DNA of 46,731 nt from Rhodanobacter lindaniclasticus (lineage in GTDB: Bacteria > Pseudomonadota > Gammaproteobacteria > Xanthomonadales > Rhodanobacteraceae). Shown here one piece after another: positions 36,504 to 44,433 of the stretch (position 1 is the stretch's first letter; each line of letters opens with the position of its first letter). The position numbers were made by a program, and so were the translations under genes. Location: assembly GCF_004799035.1 (NCBI RefSeq), contig NZ_MWIO01000037.1, forward strand, positions 1 through 46,731, written 5' to 3'. Under the pieces are notes generated by a model, which was not told the DNA's origin, searched no databases, and saw only the letters and a program-made list of their open reading frames with translations.

Positions 36504-38942
36504 ATGCAAGCCCTCGATACCGCCGAACGCGAGCGCGCCGTCGCGCGCGCCGAAACACCCCCGACCCAAGAGAACGAAACCGCGTTCGCGCTGACCCCGC
36601 CGCACAGCGCGGCGTCCATGCACGTGACCAAGCGCAACGGCGGCCAGGAGGCCGTCGACGTCAACAAGATCGTGCGCGCGGTGACGCGCAGCGCCGAAGG
36701 CCTGCACGGCGTCGATCCGTTACGGGTTGCCCTGAAGACCATCGGCGGCCTGTACGACGGCGCCACCACGGCCGAGCTGGATCAGCTCTCGATCCGCACC
36801 GCCGCCGCGTTGACCGCGGAAGAACCCGAGTATGGCCAGCTCGCCGCGCGCCTGCTCGGCGCGTACATCGACAAGGAGGTCAGCGGCCAGGAGATCCAGA
36901 GTTTCTCGCAGTCGATCGCGCGCGGGGCGAGCTTGAGCATCCTCAACGATCGCCTGCGCGACTTCGTGGCCGCCAATGCGCGCAAGCTCAACGACGCGAT
37001 CGACCCGCTGGCCACCCGCCGTTTCGAATACTTCGGCCTGCGCACGGTGTACGACCGTTATCTGCTGCGCCATCCGCAAACGCGCCTGGTGATCGAGACG
37101 CCGCAGCATTTCTTCATGCGCATCGCCTGCGCGCTGGGCGGCAACGAGATCAGCGAGACGCTGGAGCTGTACCGCCTGCTGTCGTCGCTGGAATACATCG
37201 CCAGCTCGCCCACCCTGTTCAATGCCGGCACCGCGCACGAGCAGCTAAGCTCGTGCTACCTGCTCGACTCGCCGGTCGATTCGCTGGAGTCGATCTACGA
37301 CAAGTACGCCGACGTGGCGAAGCTCAGCAAGTTCGCCGGCGGCATCGGCCTGGCCTATTCGCGGGTGCGCTCGCGCGGCTCGCTGATCCGCGGCACCAAT
37401 GGCCACTCGAATGGCCTGCTGCCCTGGCTGAAGACGCTGGACGCCTCGGTGGCCGCTGTGAACCAGGGTGGCAAGCGCAAGGGCGCGGCCTGCGTCTATC
37501 TGGAATCCTGGCACGCCGACATCGAGGATTTCCTCGAACTGCGCGACAACACCGGCGACGACGCGCGCCGCGCGCACAACCTCAACATCGCCAACTGGAT
37601 CCCCGACGAATTCATGCGCCGGGTCGAGAGCGACCGCGACTGGTCGCTGTTCGATCCGAAGATGGTGCCGCACTTCGTCGACAGCTGGGGCGAGGCGTTC
37701 GACGCCGCCTACCGCAAGGCCGAAGCCGATGGCCTCGCGGTGAAAACCGTGAAGGCACGCGAGCTGTACGCCCGCATGATGCGCACGCTGGCGCAGACCG
37801 GCAACGGCTGGATGACCTTCAAGGATCGCTGCAACGCCACCTCCAACCAGACGGCCAAACCCGAAAACGTGATCCACCTGTCCAACCTGTGCACCGAGAT
37901 TCTCGAAGTCAGCTCGGTCAACGAGACGGCCGTATGCAACCTCGGCTCGGTGAACCTGGCGCGGCACGTCGTCGATGGCGCGTTCGATTACGACCAGCTC
38001 GCCGCCACCGTGCGTACCGCGGTGCGCCAGTTGAACCGGGTGATCGACCTCAACTACTACCCGATCGCCACAGCGCGCAGCGCGAACATGAAGTGGCGGC
38101 CGGTGGGCCTCGGCGTGATGGGCCTGCAGGACGTGTTCTTCAAGCTGCGCCTGCCGTTCGACTCCGCCGAGGCGCTGGCCCTGTCCACCCGCATCGCCGA
38201 GGAGATCTATTTCCACGCGCTGTCGCAATCGTGCGAACTGGCCCGGGTCGAAGGCGCCCATCCCGGCTTCGCCGAGAGCCGCGCGGCCAGAGGCGAGCTG
38301 CAGTTCGACCACTGGCCGCAGGCCACGCCGCACGACGACACGCGCTGGCATGCCCTGCGCGAACAGATCAGGCGGCACGGCCTGCGCAATTCGCTGCTGA
38401 TCGCGATCGCCCCCACCGCCACCATCGCGTCCATCGCCGGCTGCTACGAATGCATCGAGCCGCAGGTCAGCAACCTGTTCAAGCGCGAGACGCTGTCCGG
38501 CGACTTCCTGCAGGTGAACCGTCATCTCGCCGACGAGCTGAAGGCGCTGGGGTTGTGGACGTCCGAGATCCGTGACGCGATCAAGCTGGCCGAAGGTTCG
38601 ATCCAGGGCATCGCCGCGATCCCCGAACGCCTGCGCGCGATCTACCGCACGGTGTGGGAACTGCCGCAGAAGGCCCTGATCGACCTGGCGGCGGCGCGCG
38701 GCGCGTACATCGACCAGAGCCAGTCGCTGAACCTGTTCATGGAAAACCCGAACATCGGCCAGCTCAGCTCGATGTACATGTACGCATGGAAGGCCGGCAT
38801 CAAGACCACCTACTACCTGCGCTCGCGACCGGCGACGAAGATCGCCAAGACCACGGTGGCGGCGGTGCCGGATCAAGCACAGGCGAATGCCGCGGTGTTC
38901 TGTTCGCTGGAGAACCCCGACTACTGCGAGGCCTGCCAGTAG
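36504..38942 (+). CDS. nrdA: Ribonucleoside-diphosphate reductase, class Ia, alpha subunit
   Basis: An 812-residue protein that reduces ribonucleoside diphosphates. Residues about 38-130 are an ATP-cone (VTKRNGGQEAVDVNKIVRAV). Catalytic residues: C251 in LSSCYLLD, N461/C463/E465 in SNLCTEI, C478 near NETAVCNLGS, the radical-transfer tyrosine region near SMYMYAWKAG, and the C-terminal redox pair C808/C811 in YCEACQ. ATG 36504 follows GGAG. Upstream is a B12 riboswitch. nrdB follows only after a 562-base interruption with repeats and a nuclease gene. Confidence 0.97.
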   Translation: MQALDTAERERAVARAETPPTQENETAFALTPPHSAASMHVTKRNGGQEAVDVNKIVRAVTRSAEGLHGVDPLRVALKTIGGLYDGATTAELDQLSIRTAAALTAEEPEYGQLAARLLGAYIDKEVSGQEIQSFSQSIARGASLSILNDRLRDFVAANARKLNDAIDPLATRRFEYFGLRTVYDRYLLRHPQTRLVIETPQHFFMRIACALGGNEISETLELYRLLSSLEYIASSPTLFNAGTAHEQLSSCYLLDSPVDSLESIYDKYADVAKLSKFAGGIGLAYSRVRSRGSLIRGTNGHSNGLLPWLKTLDASVAAVNQGGKRKGAACVYLESWHADIEDFLELRDNTGDDARRAHNLNIANWIPDEFMRRVESDRDWSLFDPKMVPHFVDSWGEAFDAAYRKAEADGLAVKTVKARELYARMMRTLAQTGNGWMTFKDRCNATSNQTAKPENVIHLSNLCTEILEVSSVNETAVCNLGSVNLARHVVDGAFDYDQLAATVRTAVRQLNRVIDLNYYPIATARSANMKWRPVGLGVMGLQDVFFKLRLPFDSAEALALSTRIAEEIYFHALSQSCELARVEGAHPGFAESRAARGELQFDHWPQATPHDDTRWHALREQIRRHGLRNSLLIAIAPTATIASIAGCYECIEPQVSNLFKRETLSGDFLQVNRHLADELKALGLWTSEIRDAIKLAEGSIQGIAAIPERLRAIYRTVWELPQKALIDLAAARGAYIDQSQSLNLFMENPNIGQLSSMYMYAWKAGIKTTYYLRSRPATKIAKTTVAAVPDQAQANAAVFCSLENPDYCEACQ

Positions 38943-38950
38943 CCTTCGCC

Positions 38951-39033
38951 CGTCATCCCGGCGAAAGCCGGGATCCAGTGCCTCTCACGTACACCGTAAA
39001 GGCGCTGGATTCCAGCTTTCGCTGGAATGACGG
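38951..39033. repeat. Palindromic repeat pair (CGTCATTCCGGCGAAAGC family), left of the GIY-YIG gene
   Basis: CGTCATCCCGGCGAAAGCC begins the left half and CTTTCGCTGGAATGACGG ends the right half; each half is itself a hairpin (GATCCAG and CTGGATTCC lie inside). It starts eight bases past the nrdA stop. Confidence 0.8.
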
Positions 39034-39052
39034 CATGAAGCTTGGCGGCGGC

Positions 39053-39349
39053 TCAGCCGCATATCTCCGCGTACAAATCGCGCCAGTACGGATTGGACTT
39101 CTCGATGAGCTCCACCTTCCATGCCCGCCTCCAGGCCTTGATCGCCTTCTCGCGAGTGATCGCGGATTCCATCGTCTCGTGCAACTCGAACCAGACGAGG
39201 ACATGCACGTGATGATGCGCGGTGAAACCCTCGGCCACGTTGCTTCGGTGCTGCCAGATGCGCGCTGGCAGGTTGGAGGTGACGCCGACGTAGAGCGTGC
39301 CATTGCGCTGGCTGGCGAGCAGGTAGACACACGGTTGACGCTCCCTCAT
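39053..39349 (-). CDS. GIY-YIG nuclease domain protein between nrdA and nrdB
   Basis: A 98-residue single-domain protein starting MRERQPCVYLLASQRNGTLY, with VYLL...LYVGVTSNLPARIWQHR matching the GIY-YIG core, then HHHVHVLVWFELHETMESAITREKAIKAWRR with the conserved E of the fold. The frame stays open to 39439, but those 30 residues (including WIPAFAGMTG) only translate the neighbouring palindrome and are left out. It is on the opposite strand to nrdA and nrdB and bracketed by two palindromic pairs. Such stand-alone nucleases are common but of unknown role. Confidence 0.87.
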   Translation of the reverse strand: MRERQPCVYLLASQRNGTLYVGVTSNLPARIWQHRSNVAEGFTAHHHVHVLVWFELHETMESAITREKAIKAWRRAWKVELIEKSNPYWRDLYAEICG

Positions 39350-39376
39350 TCCCGCGCTTTCCCGATACCTCAATCC

Positions 39377-39473
39377 CGTCATTCCGGCGAAAGCTGGAAT
39401 CCAGCGCCTACGGCTTCTGCCGCGATACCGCGGAGGCAAACGTCGCTGGATCCCGGCGTGCGCCAGGATGACG
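39377..39473. repeat. Palindromic repeat pair (same family), right of the GIY-YIG gene
   Basis: CGTCATTCCGGCGAAAGCTG begins the left half; the right half ends GCGTGCGCCAGGATGACG. Between them is a GGATCCAG-type inner palindrome. It has the same orientation as the element at 38951, so the nuclease gene sits between direct copies of a compound palindrome. Confidence 0.8.
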
Positions 39474-39504
39474 AACAGACCCCATACATCCGAGGAACCA
39501 CACC

Positions 39505-40530
39505 ATGTCCGCCCAACCCACTCGCAACACCCACATCCTCGACCCGGGCTTCGAACTCACCCTGCGTCCGATGCGCTACCCCGGCTTCTACGAGATGTAC
39601 CGCAACGCGATCAGGAACACCTGGACCGTCGAGGAGGTGGACTTCTCGATGGACACGCGCGACCTCGACACGAAGATGTCGCCGGCCGACCGCCACCTGA
39701 TCCAGCGCCTGGTGGCGTTCTTCGCCACCGGCGACACCATCGTGTCGAACAACCTGGTGCTGAACCTGTACCAGCACATCAACGCGCCGGAAGCGCGCAT
39801 GTATCTGTCGCGCCAGCTGTACGAGGAGGCGCTGCACGTGCAGTTCTACCTGACCCTGCTCGACACCTACATCCCCGACCCGACGGAGCGCAACGCCGCG
39901 TTCGCGGCGATCGAGACGATTCCGTCGATCCGGCAGAAGGGCGCGTTCTGCTTCAAGTGGATCGATTCGATCCAGGGCCTGCAACGGCTGCAGACGCGCG
40001 AGCACCGGCGCCAGTTCCTGCTCAACCTGATCTGCTTTGCGGCCTGCATCGAAGGTCTGTTCTTCTATGCCGCGTTCGCCTACGTCTACTACCTGCGCTC
40101 GCGCGGCCTGCTGCACGGCCTTGCCGCGGGCACCAACTGGGTGTTCCGCGACGAGAGCTGCCACATGGCGTTCGCCTTCGACGTGGTGCGCACCGTTCGC
40201 GCGCAGGAGCCGGAGCTGTTCGACGACGCGATGCGCGCGCAGATCGAGGAGATGATGGAGGACGCGATCGCCTGCGAAACGCAGTTCGCCGAAGACGTGC
40301 TGTCCGGCGGCGTGGCCGGCATGTCGGTGAAGGACATGCGCCAGTACCTCGAATACTGCGCCGACCAGCGCTTCGTCCAGCTCGACCTGCCGAAGAAATA
40401 CGGTGCGACGAACCCGTTCGACTTCATGGACCTGCAGGACGTGCAGGAGCTGGCCAACTTCTTCGAGCGTCGCGTCTCGGCGTATCAGGTCGGCGTGCAG
40501 GGCGAGGTGGCATTCGACATGGCGTTCTGA
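39505..40530 (+). CDS. nrdB: Ribonucleoside-diphosphate reductase, class Ia, beta subunit
   Basis: A 341-residue di-iron protein that makes the tyrosyl radical for NrdA. Ligand motifs: E108 and H111 in EEALHVQFY, with the radical tyrosine Y115 four residues on; CFAACIEGLFFY supplies a later glutamate, and RDESCHMAF the final E and H. GAGG precedes the ATG at 39505. It has lost direct coupling to nrdA because of the inserted repeats and nuclease gene; whether riboswitch control still reaches it depends on read-through. Confidence 0.96.
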   Translation: MSAQPTRNTHILDPGFELTLRPMRYPGFYEMYRNAIRNTWTVEEVDFSMDTRDLDTKMSPADRHLIQRLVAFFATGDTIVSNNLVLNLYQHINAPEARMYLSRQLYEEALHVQFYLTLLDTYIPDPTERNAAFAAIETIPSIRQKGAFCFKWIDSIQGLQRLQTREHRRQFLLNLICFAACIEGLFFYAAFAYVYYLRSRGLLHGLAAGTNWVFRDESCHMAFAFDVVRTVRAQEPELFDDAMRAQIEEMMEDAIACETQFAEDVLSGGVAGMSVKDMRQYLEYCADQRFVQLDLPKKYGATNPFDFMDLQDVQELANFFERRVSAYQVGVQGEVAFDMAF

Positions 40531-40562
40531 GACGCTGGCAGCCTGCCTCGAGCGAGCGAACC

Positions 40563-41432
40563 ATGGGCGCCTCCCGTCTCACCGTGCTGTTCGACAGTCC
40601 GCTGCTGCGGATCACCGACATCGACTGCAGCCACCCGCGCGGCGGTTGCGGCTGCGAACGCAGCGACGAGCGCACCCACCTGGTACTGCTGCGGCGCGGC
40701 GGCTTCGGTTACCACCTGCGCGGGGCGGAATACGTGGGCGACCCCGCCACCGCGCTGCTCTACCGCGCCGGCGACAGCTACCGCATCTCGCACCCGTTCG
40801 AGGGCGGCGACGCCGGCAGTGGTTTCGAGGTGGCGCCCGCACACGAGGAGGCGCTGTTCGGCCGGCGCCTGCGCGGGTCGGCCGACGCGGCGCGGCCGGT
40901 CCAGGCCATCGACCAGTACCGGCATCGTGCGCTCCACGCGGCACTCGCCCGCGGCGAGCGCGACGGTCTGCGGGTGGAAGAAGCAGCCGCCGAGCTCTGC
41001 ACCGCCGTGCTTCGGCACGATACGGCGGCGAGCATCGCGCCGCTGTCTTATGCCACCCGGCGTCGGCTTGGTCGCGTGCGTGAAGTGCTGCTGGCCGACC
41101 CGACCGCGGCCGTCGGCCTGGCCGACCTGGCCACCCATGCCGGTTGCTCGCCGTTCCACCTTTCCCGCCTGTTTCGCCGCGCCTGCGGCAGCAGCCTGGT
41201 TGCCTACCGCACGCGCTTGCGCATCGCACTCGCGCTCGACCGCCTCGCCCACGGTGCAGACAACCTCGCCGCACTGGCCAGCGAGCTGGGCTTCAGTCAT
41301 CAGAGCCACTTCGGCGCCACCTTCCGACGTCATGTCGGACTGACCCCGCGCGCTGCGCGCGAGACCCTGCGTCCGTCGGTGCTGGTCCGCACGGGCAAGA
41401 ATTTGATAGCGGCACACCGGCCGGAGTCCTAG
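40563..41432 (+). CDS. AraC family transcriptional regulator with cysteine-rich N-terminal segment
   Basis: A 289-residue regulator. The C-terminal third is a double helix-turn-helix (LADLATHAGCSPFHLSRLFRRACGSSLVAYR and LAALASELGFSHQSHFGATFRRHVGLTPRAAR). The N-terminal half is a cupin-like effector domain that starts near DIDCSHPRGGCGCERSDER, an unusual cysteine-histidine cluster that might bind a metal or sense redox. The target could be the exported protein 48 bases downstream. ATG 40563 was taken as the first in a sensible frame; ribosome site weak. Confidence 0.83.
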   Translation: MGASRLTVLFDSPLLRITDIDCSHPRGGCGCERSDERTHLVLLRRGGFGYHLRGAEYVGDPATALLYRAGDSYRISHPFEGGDAGSGFEVAPAHEEALFGRRLRGSADAARPVQAIDQYRHRALHAALARGERDGLRVEEAAAELCTAVLRHDTAASIAPLSYATRRRLGRVREVLLADPTAAVGLADLATHAGCSPFHLSRLFRRACGSSLVAYRTRLRIALALDRLAHGADNLAALASELGFSHQSHFGATFRRHVGLTPRAARETLRPSVLVRTGKNLIAAHRPES

Positions 41433-41480
41433 CGTCGGCGCCATGCCCGGCCGGTCGCCGGGCCTTTGCCGGAGGCCATC

Positions 41481-41924
41481 ATGAAACTGTCCGCCACCTT
41501 GCTCGCGCTGATGCTGGGTATCGCTCCCGCCGCGGCAACCGCGCCGCACGCCTCGTTGCCGCCCGCGCTGGCCCGCGCGGTGGCCGCGTTCGACCGGGCC
41601 CAGGTCGAGGGCGACGGCGCGGCACTGCAACGCCTGCTCGCCGACGACTACGTGCTGTTCAACAGCCGCGCCCGGGTCGAGAACAAGGCGGACTTCATCC
41701 GCGACTACACCGCCCCCGGCTACTCGCTGAAACCGTTCACGATCGAGCACGAGGTCGTGCGCCACTGGCCCGGCGGCGCCGTGCTCGGCGGCGTGGTCAC
41801 GCTGGAGGGCACCAGCGAGGGCAAGCCGTTCAAGGCGCGATTGCGCTTCGCCGACATCTGGCGCGAGCGCGACGGCCGCTGGCAGGTGATCTTCACCCAG
41901 GCGACCCGCGTGGGGACACCGTAG
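41481..41924 (+). CDS. Exported NTF2-like (DUF4440-type) protein
   Basis: A 147-residue protein with a signal peptide (MKLSATLLALMLGIAPAAAT). The mature part AAFDRAQVEGDGAALQRLLADDYVLFNSRARVENKADFI ... FADIWRERDGRWQVIFTQATRV is the SnoaL/DUF4440 cone fold. Activity is unknown. GGAGG lies five bases before the ATG. It follows the AraC gene on the same strand. Confidence 0.83.
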   Translation: MKLSATLLALMLGIAPAAATAPHASLPPALARAVAAFDRAQVEGDGAALQRLLADDYVLFNSRARVENKADFIRDYTAPGYSLKPFTIEHEVVRHWPGGAVLGGVVTLEGTSEGKPFKARLRFADIWRERDGRWQVIFTQATRVGTP

Positions 41925-41963
41925 AGCGCTGCATGACCTTCGGCAGGGTGGCCGCCAGGGCTA

Positions 41964-42011
41964 TTGACTACAGATGTAGGCATGGCGTAGTTTGCCTACA
42001 TCTGTAGTCAA
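41964..42011 (+). promoter_or_regulatory. Double BlaI-type operator overlapping the blaI promoter
   Basis: The 18-bp arm TTGACTACAGATGTAGGC (41964-41981) is perfectly inverted at 41994-42011 after 12 bases. Each arm holds a TACA-N2-TGTA BlaI/MecI half-dyad (TACAGATGTA, TACATCTGTA). TTGACT (41964) and TAGTTT (41988), 18 bases apart, could be the -35 and -10, so repressor binding would block transcription. The blaI ATG is 12 bases past the right arm. Confidence 0.85.
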
Positions 42012-42023
42012 GCGGAAACGGCC

Positions 42024-42410
42024 ATGCGCAAACCTTCCATCGGCGACCAGGAACTGGCGCTGCTGCAGCACATCGACGAAAGCGGCGCCGCCTCGGTCGG
42101 CGAGGTGGCCGCGAGTTTCGGCGAGCCGCGCGGTCTGGCCCGTTCCACCGTGCTGACCATGATGGAACGCCTGCGCGGCAAGGGTTATCTCAAGCGCAAG
42201 CAGCTGCGCGGCATCTTCCGCTACAGCATCGCCACCGGCCCCGGCGAGGCGATGCGCAGCGCGGTGGGCAGCTTCGTCGAGAAGACCCTGAGCGGTTCGG
42301 TCTCGCCGTTCGTGGCCTGGATGTCCGAGCGCGCCGAAGTCAGCGACGACGAGCTGGCCGAGCTGGAAGCGCTGGTGGCGCAGCTGCAGGACCGGCGGCG
42401 GGAGTCCTGA
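42024..42410 (+). CDS. blaI: BlaI/MecI/CopY family transcriptional repressor
   Basis: A 128-residue winged-helix repressor: PSIGDQELALLQHIDESGAASVGEVAASFGEPRGLARSTVLTMMERLRGKGYLKRKQLRGIFRYS, then a dimerisation part ending LEALVAQLQDRRRES. In the classical system it is cleaved after the membrane sensor protease is activated. It lies just behind a double BlaI operator, so it represses itself, and one base ahead of the M56 protease gene. No beta-lactamase gene is nearby, so the regulon is open. Confidence 0.9.
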   Translation: MRKPSIGDQELALLQHIDESGAASVGEVAASFGEPRGLARSTVLTMMERLRGKGYLKRKQLRGIFRYSIATGPGEAMRSAVGSFVEKTLSGSVSPFVAWMSERAEVSDDELAELEALVAQLQDRRRES

Positions 42411-42411
42411 C

Positions 42412-44331
42412 ATGGCCATCCACGACATCGCGGCATCGCTGCTCACCCGGCTTGGCTGGGCCTCGCTGCAGGCGATGATCCTGATCGCCCTGCTTGCCCT
42501 GCTGGTGCGAGCGCTGCCCCGGCTGTCGGCGGCGATGCGTTGCACCTTGTGGTGGCTGGTCGGCGCGCAGTTGCTGATCGGCATGGTCTGGCATGCGCCG
42601 CTGCAATTGCGGCTGCTGTCGCCGCCGGTGGTCGAACGCACGCTCGACGCGGCCGTGGTATCGACGCCTGCGCCGGCCAACCTGCTGGTCAATGCCACCG
42701 CGACCGTCGCGGCGGCGCCGCACGAGCGCCGCGCGCCGACCCCGACGCCGCCCGCTGCTTCCCACTGGTGGGCGCACGCGTCGCTGGTGCTGGCCCTGCT
42801 GTGGCTGGCGGGCTTGCTGGCGCAGCTGCCGGCCATCGTTCGCCAGGGTTGGCAGGCGCGCCGGCTGCTGCACGAATCCGCGCCGGTGGCCAACGCATCG
42901 CTGCAAGCGCAATGCGCGACGCGGGCGCGTGCCCTGGGTCTGCGGCGCACGCCGATCTTGCGCGCCTCCGCCGCGATCGCGTCGCCGCAGGTGCTCGGCT
43001 GGCGACATCCCACCATCCTGCTCCCGGCCGAAATGACGTTGAGCGACGGCGAAGCGTCGCTGGCGCTGATCCACGAACTGGCCCACGTACGGCGCGGCGA
43101 TCTCTGGCTGGGCTTGATCCCGGCCCTGGCGCAGCGGCTGTTCTTCTTCCATCCGCTGGTGACCTGGGCGGTGCGCGAGTACGCGGTGGCGCGCGAGGCG
43201 GCGTGCGACGCGCAGGTACTGGCGCAGCCGGGCATCGAACCGCAGCGTTATGGCCGCTTGCTGCTGCAGCTGGGCGTGGCGCATCCCCTGCGTGCCGGCC
43301 TGGCCGGCGCGTCCCCCTCGTTCGGCAACCTCAAGAGGCGACTGACCATGTTGCAAAACACTCCGATGCTTCCCCGCCAGCGCGTGCAGGGCTGGCTGCT
43401 GGTGGCCGTGATCGCGATCGCCGGCGTGCTGCCGTATCGCGTCACCGCCGCGGCGTCCGATCAGCCGACGCCCCCCGCGCGCAGTGCTTCCACCGCGTGG
43501 ATGGCGCCGCCGCCGCCCGCTCCGCCCGCACCGCCACCGGCCACCGCGCCCGCGTTGCCCGCCATGGTCGCGCCGGCCGCTCCACCGGCACCGCCAGCAC
43601 CGCCGGCTCCTCCCGCACCGCCCGCACCGATCACCGGCATGGGCAGCCACATGATGATCAGCACCCACGACGACACCGGCTATGCGTTCGCCCTGCTGGA
43701 CGGCAACTCGACCACCGTCAACGGCACCGACGCCGACCTCGCCACCGTGCGTCGGCTGCGCCAGCACGGCGAGCCTCTGCTGTGGTTCCGCCGCGGCGAC
43801 ATCTCCTGGACGATCCGCGACCGCGCCACCCTCGAACGGGCCAAGACGATCTACGCACCGCTTGCCGCCCTGGCCGAACAGCAGGGCAAGCTGGGCGAGC
43901 AGCAAGGCGCGCTGGGCGAGAAACAGGGCCGACTGGGCGAACAGCAGGGCCGCATCGCCGCCGAGCAGGGCCGCTTCGCCGGACGACAGGCCGAACTGGC
44001 CGGCCGAGCCGCCGAACTGGCCGCCCGTCGCGCCGCCTTCGCCGCCAGCTCCCACTCCGGCGAATCCGCCGCCGCCCTGGCCGCGCGGGAGCGCGAACTG
44101 GACGCCGCCCGCGCCGCGCTCGACAAGCAGCAACCCGACGTCGCCGAACGCCAGAGCGCCCTGGGCACCCAACAGGCGGAACTGGGCCGGCAACAGGCCG
44201 CGCTCGGCAAGCAACAAGCCGCCCTCGGCGAACGCCAGCAGGAAGCCTCGGCCAAGGCGGAGCAGCAGATGGCGCAGTTGCTGGACGAGGCGGTCGCCAA
44301 GGGTCTGGCGCAGAAGAGCGAGAGGAATTGA
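42412..44331 (+). CDS. M56 family membrane metalloprotease (BlaR1-like) with seven-residue repeat tail
   Basis: A 639-residue protein. Two N-terminal transmembrane helices and a third near residue 125 precede the M56 zinc site H221-E-L-A-H225 (ALIHELAHVRRGD) and VAREAACDAQVL. A fourth helix (GWLLVAVIAIAGVLPY) is followed by an Ala/Pro-rich stretch (about 365-405), a small domain (GYAFALLDGNSTTV...WFRRGDISWTIRD), then 7-residue repeats rich in Gly, Gln and Glu (LGEQQG, LGEKQG; about 480-540 and 570-620). Classical BlaR1 has a penicillin-binding domain there instead. It probably senses an envelope signal and triggers cleavage of BlaI; the signal is unknown. Confidence 0.87.
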   Translation: MAIHDIAASLLTRLGWASLQAMILIALLALLVRALPRLSAAMRCTLWWLVGAQLLIGMVWHAPLQLRLLSPPVVERTLDAAVVSTPAPANLLVNATATVAAAPHERRAPTPTPPAASHWWAHASLVLALLWLAGLLAQLPAIVRQGWQARRLLHESAPVANASLQAQCATRARALGLRRTPILRASAAIASPQVLGWRHPTILLPAEMTLSDGEASLALIHELAHVRRGDLWLGLIPALAQRLFFFHPLVTWAVREYAVAREAACDAQVLAQPGIEPQRYGRLLLQLGVAHPLRAGLAGASPSFGNLKRRLTMLQNTPMLPRQRVQGWLLVAVIAIAGVLPYRVTAAASDQPTPPARSASTAWMAPPPPAPPAPPPATAPALPAMVAPAAPPAPPAPPAPPAPPAPITGMGSHMMISTHDDTGYAFALLDGNSTTVNGTDADLATVRRLRQHGEPLLWFRRGDISWTIRDRATLERAKTIYAPLAALAEQQGKLGEQQGALGEKQGRLGEQQGRIAAEQGRFAGRQAELAGRAAELAARRAAFAASSHSGESAAALAARERELDAARAALDKQQPDVAERQSALGTQQAELGRQQAALGKQQAALGERQQEASAKAEQQMAQLLDEAVAKGLAQKSERN

Positions 44332-44349
44332 AAATCGCGATGGGGTGAG

Positions 44350-44373
44350 TAGGAGCAGCCGCCAACGGCGGCT
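44350..44373. repeat. Single GTAG-type palindrome behind the M56 gene
   Basis: GTAGGAGC is followed by the stem AGCCGCC-AAC-GGCGGCT (44357-44373). It is the same family as the elements at 17246, 25500 and 31591 but single. It may end the blaI operon transcript ahead of the CRISPR array. Confidence 0.65.
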
Positions 44374-44408
44374 GATTGAAAGAATCGAGGTCGGCTGATT
44401 GCAAGAAT
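44369..44408. repeat. Short direct repeat next to the CRISPR array
   Basis: CGGCTGATTGAAAGAAT (44369-44385) and CGGCTGATTGCAAGAAT (44392-44408) differ at one base. They lie 26 bases before the first CRISPR repeat. The significance is unclear; they are not CRISPR repeats. Confidence 0.6.
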
Positions 44409-44433
44409 ACGGGCCACTGAAATGCATCCGATC

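Noticed and set aside
39350..39439. N-terminal extension of the GIY-YIG frame (contains WIPAFAGMTG)
   Set aside because: It translates the flanking palindrome, a known source of false extensions; ATG 39349 gives the normal domain start.
44332..44433. Possible CRISPR leader or tracrRNA anti-repeat left of the array
   Set aside because: It is not clearly AT-rich and shows no stretch complementary to the repeat; only a GTAG hairpin and a short direct repeat are present.
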